7,089 nt of DNA from Spirochaetae bacterium HGW-Spirochaetae-9 (lineage in GTDB: Bacteria; Spirochaetota; Spirochaetia; Treponematales; Rectinemataceae), in assembly GCA_002839205.1 (NCBI GenBank), contig PGXP01000081.1, forward strand, positions 1-7,089. Direction: 5' to 3'. Shown piece by piece: positions 1 to 5,459 of the stretch. A model generated the notes under the pieces. That model was not told the DNA's origin, did not search any database, and was given only the letters and a program-made list of their open reading frames with translations. Every line of letters begins with the position of its first letter. Within the stretch, counting starts at the first letter, position 1. The translations under genes and the position numbers were made by a program.

Positions 1-962
1 ATATATCCGGCATACCGCGCTATTACTTCGGCGTCGTCCACCTTCTGGGGGGATTGCCTTTTGCCGCCGTAGGGATAGGGCTTTTCGGATTTTCGCAGGT
101 TCTGGTGCTTATAGAGATGCGAAACAGCAATGCCGATGTGGGCGCAATCGACGCCTCGAAGCTGACATTGAAGAATAGCTTGCTAAAAGGAGGCGATTTC
201 AAGCGAATCCTGCCTCCTGCGCTGCGATCCAGCCTCCTGGGAACATTCATCGGCGTGATGCCGGGAGCCGGCGCGACAGTGAGCGCCTTCCTCGGCTACA
301 CGATGCAGAAGTTTTTCAAGAGCAAGGAACCTCTCGGCACCGGCGCCATAGAAGGCATCGCGGCTTCGGAAGCCGCCAACAACTCCGCCTGCGCGGGGGC
401 TTTCGCGCCGCTTCTGGCATTGGGCATACCTGGATCGGCGGTGACCGGAATTCTGCTTTCGGCGCTGATGGTGTGGGGCCTGCAGCCTGGTCCGCTGCTT
501 TTCACCAATTCACCCGATTTTGCCTGGGCGACGATCGCGGCGTTGTTCCTATCCAACATAATAACGCTCGTCATAGCCGTTGCCTTCATCCCGTTCATCA
601 TAAAGATTCTCCGAGTGCCGACGAAGTACATGATACCGGCAATCACCTTTATCTGCCTCATCGGCGCCTATTCCATCAGCAACTCGATGTACGGCGTGGT
701 GGTCATGATCATAAGCGGATTGCTGGGATACCTGCTCGTCAAGAACAAATACCCGCTTTCACCCCTGCTCCTGGCCTTTGTGCTCACGAATCTGTTCGAA
801 ACCAATGTAAGGAAGGCTCTCCTCATCTCCCAGGGAAGCCTGGACATCTTCTTCAAGAAACCGATTTCGCTGGTGATCATCATCCTGCTCTTCATCCTGC
901 TGCTCTCACCCACGATAAGGTTGGCGATAGGCAGGTTGAAGCCGAAGGCAAAGGCCAAGTGA
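1..962 (+). CDS. Tripartite tricarboxylate transporter, large permease subunit TctA family (5' end missing)
   Basis: This is the C-terminal 319 residues of a TctA-type integral membrane permease, which with a small TctB subunit and a periplasmic TctC protein imports carboxylates using an ion gradient. The frame is already open at base 3 and starts outside the window; full-length family members are about 500 residues. Family motifs are visible: GIPRYYFG at the very start, GVMPGAGA (bases 252-275), then EGIAASEAANNSA, and LALGIPGSAVTG followed by GLQPGPLLF. About eight strongly hydrophobic segments follow one another, the last (SLVIIILLFILLL) near the C-terminus, ending with a short basic tail (KPKAKAK). 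The gene for the binding protein starts 134 bases downstream. No tctB lies between them, so TctB is presumably encoded upstream or elsewhere. The family is clear; the transported acid is not. Confidence 0.93.
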   Translation, partial: ISGIPRYYFGVVHLLGGLPFAAVGIGLFGFSQVLVLIEMRNSNADVGAIDASKLTLKNSLLKGGDFKRILPPALRSSLLGTFIGVMPGAGATVSAFLGYTMQKFFKSKEPLGTGAIEGIAASEAANNSACAGAFAPLLALGIPGSAVTGILLSALMVWGLQPGPLLFTNSPDFAWATIAALFLSNIITLVIAVAFIPFIIKILRVPTKYMIPAITFICLIGAYSISNSMYGVVVMIISGLLGYLLVKNKYPLSPLLLAFVLTNLFETNVRKALLISQGSLDIFFKKPISLVIIILLFILLLSPTIRLAIGRLKPKAKAK

Positions 963-1096
963 GGGCCTGTTTCGGATTGCCGCGAAAACGGCAGGAAACT
1001 GATGGTGTGCAGAATCTTCAAGCCGTGTACCTCATGGTGCATCGCATGGAGGATAAGCAAATATTTTGGATGGGAAATCCCAGGAGGAATCTGAGT

Positions 1097-2029
1097 ATGA
1101 GAGGAAAATTGTTTGCGATTGCCTTGGTTCTGCTTCTTGCGGCATCTGCCGGTTACGCGGCCGGTCCGTTTTCGCCGGCAAAACTGGGTGAATGGATCAT
1201 CACCTATAATCCGGGCAGCGGAGCCGATGTTTTCACGCGCAATGTCGTGGCTTCCTTCACGGCAGGCGGCATAACTAACGCGAATTTGCCCGTGGTGTCC
1301 AAATCGGAAGGCAGCGGCATGGTGGGCATCCAGTACGTCGCCCAGATCTCCAATCAGGAGCAGGCCAACAACACGCTCCTTACCCTCGGTGGCGGTGACT
1401 TCAGCGAGGCTGTCAGGATCGCGAAACTGAAGCCTGCGTCGATCCAGCCTCTTGCCCTCATGGTAGCCGAGGTTCCCTTACTTTCGAAAGGAAAAGACGG
1501 ACGGTTCAAGGATTTCAACGAAGCGATCGCGGCCATGCTGGCGGGCAAGCAGGTGATACTCGGCGGTCCGCAGAATGACTATGAACTGATGGCCCAGGAT
1601 ATTAGGGATGCGTTGGGAGTCACGGAAAAGGAACTGACCTATATTCCCTACGCGTCGGGCAAGGAAGGACTTACCTCCCTGATGGGCAAGCATGTGGATT
1701 TCGCGCTTTCGACGCCGAGCCACGCCGCCGACCTCATCGCATCGGGCGACGTGATCCCGCAGTGGCTGTTCTCGACGGAACATTATCAGTTCGGGAACCT
1801 GGTGAAGGTGCCGACCTTCAATGAATTCAGCAAGGGAAAATATAAGAACCTTGAGTACGCCATCTACCGCATTGTCTGCGCGTCGGGAAAGATGTCACCC
1901 GAAGCGGTGGCCTACTGGGTCGATTGCCTTAAGAAAGCTACGATGACTCCCGCTTGGGAAGCCTACTGTGCCAAATTCTCACTAGTGACCAAGTTCAAGC
2001 CCCAAGAGGAAGCCAGGCCCTGGATGTGA
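1097..2029 (+). CDS. TctC/Bug-family extracytoplasmic substrate-binding protein
   Basis: This 310-residue protein is the solute receptor of a tripartite tricarboxylate transporter: it binds a carboxylate outside the membrane and delivers it to TctA/TctB. ATG 1097 is chosen because AGGAGG at 1082-1087 lies 9 bases upstream and a classic Sec signal peptide follows (MRGK, a hydrophobic run, then ASAGYA with cleavage near residue 21 or 22). Family motifs are NPGSGADVFTR (residues 38-48, the PGGGxD-R loop), VVSKSEGSGMVG (66-77), ASGKEGLTSLMGKHVDFALS (186-205) and VPTFNEF (238-244). The protein stops at EEARPWM; relatives usually continue about 20 residues with a final helix, so the C-terminus is slightly short or broken by a frameshift. 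It follows the TctA gene and precedes the CoA-transferase gene by 100 bases, which suggests one operon for uptake and activation. The family is secure; the ligand is unknown. Confidence 0.9.
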   Translation: MRGKLFAIALVLLLAASAGYAAGPFSPAKLGEWIITYNPGSGADVFTRNVVASFTAGGITNANLPVVSKSEGSGMVGIQYVAQISNQEQANNTLLTLGGGDFSEAVRIAKLKPASIQPLALMVAEVPLLSKGKDGRFKDFNEAIAAMLAGKQVILGGPQNDYELMAQDIRDALGVTEKELTYIPYASGKEGLTSLMGKHVDFALSTPSHAADLIASGDVIPQWLFSTEHYQFGNLVKVPTFNEFSKGKYKNLEYAIYRIVCASGKMSPEAVAYWVDCLKKATMTPAWEAYCAKFSLVTKFKPQEEARPWM

Positions 2030-2038
2030 TGAATCTGC

Positions 2039-2057
2039 CCTGAATCGATATTTCAGG
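2039..2057 (+). other. Short hairpin between tctC-like and CoA-transferase genes
   Basis: CCTGAA (2039-2044) and TTCAGG (2052-2057) form a perfect 6-bp inverted repeat with a 7-base loop, 9 bases after the binding-protein stop codon. No T-tract follows, so it is a poor terminator. It could protect the 3' end of the upstream message or be chance. The rest of the 100-base gap holds nothing else I recognise except the next gene's ribosome binding site at 2113-2118. Confidence 0.35.
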
Positions 2058-2129
2058 ATTTGCCAACAGCAGCCAGGCGATCGCTATTTAAAATCGGCGC
2101 CATGGAACCAGCAAGGAGAAAGAGCATAC

Positions 2130-3350
2130 ATGAAGCCAATGGACGGACTTCTCGTTCTGGATTTTACTCAATTCATGTCCGGACCGTTATGCACCATGAT
2201 ACTGTCGGATCTTGGCGCGGAAGTGATCAAATTCGAACGCCCCCCGGTCGGCGATACCTCGCGGTTTTCGCCGCCCGGGAAGATGGGCGCGAGCTCCTAT
2301 TACATCAGCCTCAACAGAGGCAAGAAAAGCGTTCTCCTCAACCTGAATGACGAGGGACAAAAAACGGCCTTCCTGGAAATCGTGAAAAGAGCCGACATCC
2401 TTGTGGAGAACTTCAAGCCTGGCACCATGGAAAAATTTGGCGTCGGCTATGACGCGCTCAAGGAGATAAATCCGAGGCTGGTGTATGCCGCGATCTCGGG
2501 CTATGGCCAGACAGGACCTTTGCGGCAGAAGGGAGCCCTCGATCTCGTCATCCAGGCTGTTTCCGGACTTATGAGCATCACGGGGGAATTGAACGGCGAA
2601 CCCCTGAAATCGGGCACATCATTCAGCGACGCGGCCTCTGGCCTGTTCGCGACGATAGGGATACTGGCGGCTCTGCGAAAGGTCCAGGAGACGGGCCAGG
2701 GTGATTATATCGACATCTCGATGCTGGATTCCACCTTCGCCCTCCTTGAGAACGCGATCGCACGCTATTGCCTTACGGAAATCGTGCCGAAACCTCTGGG
2801 GAACCGCCATCCTTCGGCGGCGCCATTTCAGGCTTTCGAGACGAAAAACGGAAAGGTTTTCGTCTGTTCCATCAGCGACGAGAACTGGCAAAGCCTGGCA
2901 AAGGGCATCAACCGGCCGGATCTCGCGGCAGACCCGCGCTTCAGGACGATGCTGCTCCGCCAGCAGAATGTCGATGCCCTGGGCGCGGCGATACAGGATG
3001 AGCTGAAAAGCTGGACGGCCGAGGATCTTATGGCTGCCATGGACAAGGCAGGCATCGTGAACGGCCAGATCAACACTATCGACAAGGTAGTCACTCATCC
3101 CCAGATACTGGCGCGCAATATGCTCATGAACGTTTCCTACCCCGGCGCCGAGCCTATGAAAACCGCGGCTCTACCTATCAAGATGCGCTCCCTCCCGGAA
3201 GAATCGGATTCCTACTGCGCAGGCTTGGGAGAAGATACCCTCGATGTCATGGTGAATTACGGCGGGCTTGGGAAGGCGGAAGCGGAGAACATGTATCGGG
3301 ACATATTCGCGGCGGTGGACAAGGTCGTTTCTGAACGCGCGATAAAGTGA
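2130..3350 (+). CDS. Type III (CaiB/BaiF family) acyl-CoA transferase
   Basis: This 406-residue protein, full length for the family, moves CoA between carboxylic acids through an aspartyl-anhydride intermediate in the cytoplasm. ATG 2130 has AAGGAG at 2113-2118. Family hallmarks in order: LLVLDFTQFMSGP near the N-terminus, DLGAEVIKFERP (27-38), SLNRGKKSVLLNL (60-72), VENFKPGTMEKFGVGYD (92-108), SFSDAASGLFATIGILAAL (164-182), GNRHP (224-228), AADPRF (266-271) and LGEDT (366-370). Asp167 sits where the catalytic Asp169 of formyl-CoA transferase lies. The gene follows the transporter genes and is closed by a strong terminator 14 bases downstream, so the likely job is to activate the imported acid. 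The family includes formyl-CoA, carnitine, benzylsuccinate and other transferases, and the sequence alone does not tell which acid or CoA donor is used. Confidence 0.93.
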   Translation: MKPMDGLLVLDFTQFMSGPLCTMILSDLGAEVIKFERPPVGDTSRFSPPGKMGASSYYISLNRGKKSVLLNLNDEGQKTAFLEIVKRADILVENFKPGTMEKFGVGYDALKEINPRLVYAAISGYGQTGPLRQKGALDLVIQAVSGLMSITGELNGEPLKSGTSFSDAASGLFATIGILAALRKVQETGQGDYIDISMLDSTFALLENAIARYCLTEIVPKPLGNRHPSAAPFQAFETKNGKVFVCSISDENWQSLAKGINRPDLAADPRFRTMLLRQQNVDALGAAIQDELKSWTAEDLMAAMDKAGIVNGQINTIDKVVTHPQILARNMLMNVSYPGAEPMKTAALPIKMRSLPEESDSYCAGLGEDTLDVMVNYGGLGKAEAENMYRDIFAAVDKVVSERAIK

Positions 3351-3364
3351 TCTTCGGACCGACG

Positions 3365-3423
3365 AGCCCTCCCGGGACTGCCGCTTCATGTGAATGCCGC
3401 GGCCTCCCCGGGAGGGCTTTTTT
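3365..3423 (+). terminator. Intrinsic terminator of the transporter/CoA-transferase operon
   Basis: AGCCCTCCCGGG (3365-3376) pairs perfectly with CCCGGGAGGGCT (3407-3418), and six T's follow at 3418-3423. The 30-base interior has its own smaller stem (GCCGC 3380-3384 with GCGGC 3399-3403, then TTCA with TGAA), so the whole can fold as a long interrupted hairpin. It begins 14 bases after the CoA-transferase stop. The opposing transaldolase gene's stop codon (3422-3424) overlaps the T-tract. On the minus strand no T-run follows the hairpin, so it should act mainly on plus-strand transcripts. Confidence 0.87.
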
Positions 3424-4468
3424 ATGACCTTGTGCGCCGTTCCCCGACGTACTGCCTGCATTTGAGCCAGGCGCTCTCGAAACTGGTGCGGAAGCGGACG
3501 ACGGATCCGAAACTCTCATAATCCTCTTCCTTGAGAGAGCCCGGATTGTATGCCTGCCTGAAGTGTTCGATCTTGTTCTGGAGCTCGTCGGTGACGTTGA
3601 ATGGCACAGGAGCGAGGAATCGCTGTACCACGGGACCATCCTGTTCGATGAGTTTGTCGGCCGTGCCTTTCCAGTTGATCGTGACGTCCGCGCGCGCTCC
3701 TACCATTTCGGTGAAGTGGTGAAGGCCCCTCGCTCCTCCGGAAAGGAACTTCACTCCATACTGCCTAGATTCCATCACCTGGTGCATTTTTTTCGCGACG
3801 GCGATTCCGGCCTGCCAGAGGGCGTCAGAATTGACGTCGATGTTTCCGTCCTTCACAACGGCCTGCAGATGCTCGTCAAAAATCCCGGCTATATGGGCAA
3901 GATACATTACGGGAGGATTCTTCATGCCGTGTGAAACTTCCTTGTAGAGCTCGCAGATGCTGATCGCCTGATCGATGGACATTACCTCGGTTCCGAGTAT
4001 GGGTACTCCTTCGGCTATCAGGATGCGCATGGCCTTGAGTCCGTCTTTGGTTACTGGAATTTTTATGATCGCGTTGAGCGCCGCCGTGCGGTGGTAATGC
4101 GCGAAATCGATCATGCTCTTCACGTCTTCCTTGAAGGGGTTGCCCTGTATGCTGACCCAGCCCTGCTTTCCGCCCGAAGCCTCATGCATCGGAAGAAAAA
4201 TCCGGCATATCTCCCTTACGAGCTCGAACTGGAGAATCTCTATCGCCCTGTCGTCGTCGCTTTCCCTCGCGAGGATATCGTCCAGCAGTTCATTCGCGTA
4301 GGCCGAGTCTGTGTCGCTTTTCAGTATTTTCCACGGGAAACTGGGGTTCTGGGTGCAGCCCACCGCTCCCGCCGCGACGCCAGCCCGAGCTTCTTCCCGC
4401 GTGACATTGTTGACCCAGAGGTTCGTCGGCGTGCCGGACGAAACCCTTTCGAAATAGTTGTTGCTCAT
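3422..4468 (-). CDS. Divergent transaldolase-family protein (class I aldolase fold)
   Basis: This 348-residue cytoplasmic protein resembles transaldolase and fructose-6-phosphate aldolase, TIM-barrel enzymes that make a Schiff base with a ketose. ATG at 4468 is preceded by AAAGGTGG (plus coordinates 4473-4480) at 4 bases. Visible motifs are GCTQNPS (37-43, the GxTTNPS signature) and IIKIPVTKDGLKAM (134-147), where Lys136 is the expected Schiff-base lysine, followed by IAEGVPILGT (151-160) and GARGLHHFTEMVGA near residues 245-258. Hand comparison with remembered E. coli TalB suggests Asp17 is replaced by Asn20, Glu96 by Gln108 and phosphate-binding Arg181 by Gly195, while Asn41, Thr160 and Arg247 fit conserved positions. 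The Gln also occurs in fructose-6-phosphate aldolase, so an aldolase rather than a transaldolase reaction is possible. It is transcribed alone, divergent from a GntR regulator. The fold is likely; the substrate and reaction are unknown. Confidence 0.85.
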   Translation of the reverse strand: MSNNYFERVSSGTPTNLWVNNVTREEARAGVAAGAVGCTQNPSFPWKILKSDTDSAYANELLDDILARESDDDRAIEILQFELVREICRIFLPMHEASGGKQGWVSIQGNPFKEDVKSMIDFAHYHRTAALNAIIKIPVTKDGLKAMRILIAEGVPILGTEVMSIDQAISICELYKEVSHGMKNPPVMYLAHIAGIFDEHLQAVVKDGNIDVNSDALWQAGIAVAKKMHQVMESRQYGVKFLSGGARGLHHFTEMVGARADVTINWKGTADKLIEQDGPVVQRFLAPVPFNVTDELQNKIEHFRQAYNPGSLKEEDYESFGSVVRFRTSFESAWLKCRQYVGERRTRS

Positions 4469-4561
4469 GTTTCCACCTTTCTTCATTTCAAGATGTGCCG
4501 CAAAACGTACGCGACAGCCCTGGATTTCCGGTCGTTTGCATGTCGGCGACCTCATGGAAGA

Positions 4562-4590
4562 ATCGTATTCTGTTGTAAGACATGTGTCAA
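4562..4590 (-). promoter_or_regulatory. Predicted sigma70 promoter of the transaldolase-like gene
   Basis: On the minus strand TTGACA (plus 4585-4590) is a perfect -35 box. Seventeen bases further on lies TACGAT (plus 4562-4567), which matches four of six -10 positions. Transcription would start near 4555, giving an untranslated leader of roughly 87 bases before ATG 4468. An operator-like 11-mer fills the middle of the spacer. This is pattern matching only. Confidence 0.6.
4573..4583 (+). promoter_or_regulatory. Candidate GntR/FadR-type operator, copy 1 (TTGTAAGACAT)
   Basis: TTGTAAGACAT fits five of the six fixed positions of the FadR-subfamily operator pattern TNGTNNNACNA and reads TTGTAWGACAT when combined with its second copy at 4658-4668. 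It lies wholly inside the 17-base spacer of the minus-strand promoter, where a bound repressor would block RNA polymerase. Assignment to the adjacent GntR-FCD protein is inference from proximity and from the match between the copies. Confidence 0.42.
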
Positions 4591-4623
4591 CATAATAATT
4601 GTTGTTTTGAATGCAAAAATATC

Positions 4624-4652
4624 TTGAAAGTATTGAAATGATGGAGTACAAT
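4624..4652 (+). promoter_or_regulatory. Predicted sigma70 promoter of the GntR regulator and downstream genes
   Basis: TTGAAA (4624-4629) and TACAAT (4647-4652) are separated by the ideal 17 bases; each box matches five of six consensus positions. The start of transcription would fall near 4659, about 40 bases before ATG 4700. The surrounding stretch (4591-4660) is clearly more AT-rich than the flanking genes, as expected for a promoter region. Confidence 0.65.
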
Positions 4653-4657
4653 CGAAT

Positions 4658-4674
4658 ATGTCATACAACTGACA
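4658..4674 (-). promoter_or_regulatory. Candidate GntR/FadR-type operator, copy 2, with inverted repeat
   Basis: On the minus strand 4668-4658 reads TTGTATGACAT, differing at one base from copy 1 at 4573-4583. The same spot also carries a perfect inverted repeat TGTCA-N6-TGACA (4659-4674), so the exact binding unit is uncertain. The site covers the predicted start of transcription of the GntR gene, a typical place for autorepression. No binding evidence exists in the sequence itself. Confidence 0.42.
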
Positions 4675-4699
4675 ACAAGAATCCCGAAAGGAGTTAGCG

Positions 4700-5407
4700 A
4701 TGGGGAAAAAAGCTGCGAAAAGTCCCCTTGATTCTCTCGTTGTATCATCGAGGACGAATATATCCATAAGACTGTTCGAGGAGATAAAGGAAAAGATCGT
4801 ATCGGGCGAGCTGCCCGCGGGGTATGTGTTTCCCAATGAGATAGTTCTGAGCGAAAGGCTCAGGGTGGGAAGAACGACGCTTCGGGAAGCCTTCCAGGCC
4901 CTGGCGTCCATGGGGCTGATAAAAAGGACCAAGAACGGCACCTCTGTGGAGGACAGAAAGCATATCGCCAGCACGACCCCGCTCGGTGAACTGTTCAAAC
5001 AGTCCGAGATAGATGACCTTCTGGAATTCCGCGTCATGGTGGAGGCGGAGATCGCAGCGTTGGCCGCCATCAGGGCGACGGACGAGGACATCGCCACTCT
5101 CGAACGATGCATCGAGAAGATCGAGGAGAGCGAGGACAATATCGCCGAGATGATCCAGTACGATACGCAGTTCCATATGTGTCTGGGCGAAGCGTCCAAG
5201 AACCAGCTTTTCGTGAAGACGATCCACGTGATCCACAACTCCTATGAGTCCATGATTCAGGGAATCTACGAAAACGACAAGAAGATTTTCAAGCGAGCAC
5301 AGGTTTTTCACAGGAAGATACTGTCGGCGATAAAGGAGCACGATCCGCTGAAGGCCAGGGACGCGTCCCATCAGCATATACTGGACGTCGTCAAAACCGC
5401 CGGTTGA
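4700..5407 (+). CDS. GntR-family transcriptional regulator, FadR subfamily with FCD domain
   Basis: This 235-residue DNA-binding protein probably represses in the absence (or presence) of a small carboxylic-acid effector. ATG 4700 has AAAGGAG at 4687-4693, 6 bases away. The N-terminal winged helix spans about residues 20-85: RLFEEIKEKIVSGELPAG, then FPNEIVLSERLRVGRTTLREA and LASMGLIKRTKNGTSV match the GntR pattern. An all-helical FCD domain follows (about 105-230), starting at LLEFRVMVEAEIAALAA. Its likely metal ligands are Asp155 and His159 (the DTQFH motif), His204 and His226, so a metal-assisted carboxylate pocket seems intact. The gene is divergent from the transaldolase-like gene and 52 bases upstream of the thiolase gene on the same strand, which suggests local control of both sides and autoregulation. 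The family is certain; the effector and its sign of action are unknown. Confidence 0.94.
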   Translation: MGKKAAKSPLDSLVVSSRTNISIRLFEEIKEKIVSGELPAGYVFPNEIVLSERLRVGRTTLREAFQALASMGLIKRTKNGTSVEDRKHIASTTPLGELFKQSEIDDLLEFRVMVEAEIAALAAIRATDEDIATLERCIEKIEESEDNIAEMIQYDTQFHMCLGEASKNQLFVKTIHVIHNSYESMIQGIYENDKKIFKRAQVFHRKILSAIKEHDPLKARDASHQHILDVVKTAG

Positions 5408-5424
5408 ACGCCGGCATGATTTCA

Positions 5425-5448
5425 GGCGCGGAGCAGCGTTTTCGCGCC
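5425..5448 (+). other. GC-rich hairpin just upstream of the thiolase ribosome binding site
   Basis: GGCGCG (5425-5430) and CGCGCC (5443-5448) pair perfectly around a 12-base loop. The stem ends one base before the thiolase Shine-Dalgarno AAGGGA (5449-5454). There is no T-tract, so it is not a terminator. It could shape translation or protect the processed mRNA, or be chance in GC-rich DNA. A second small repeat, GCCGG (5399-5403) with CCGGC (5411-5415), sits across the end of the GntR gene. Confidence 0.35.
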
Positions 5449-5459
5449 AAGGGACAACC

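Noticed and set aside
978..993. TGCCG/CGGCA hairpin after the permease gene as a terminator
   Set aside because: Only 5 bp with no T-tract; the downstream binding-protein gene most likely shares the transcript.
473..1096. Long plus-strand open frame running upstream of the binding-protein gene
   Set aside because: It is an out-of-phase shadow of the permease; the AGGAGG, ATG 1097 and signal peptide mark the true start.
2060..2350. 96-codon plus-strand frame overlapping the CoA-transferase start
   Set aside because: Out of phase with the CoA-transferase, whose N-terminal motifs and ribosome binding site are clear.
4091..4627. 178-codon plus-strand frame opposite the transaldolase-like gene
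   Set aside because: It has no recognisable motifs and lies antisense to a gene with clear family signatures.
4469..4651. 61-residue N-terminal extension of the transaldolase-like protein, from ATG 4651 or ATG 4486
   Set aside because: It would run through the predicted promoter and AT-rich control region, its residues look non-coding, and the good ribosome binding site belongs to ATG 4468.
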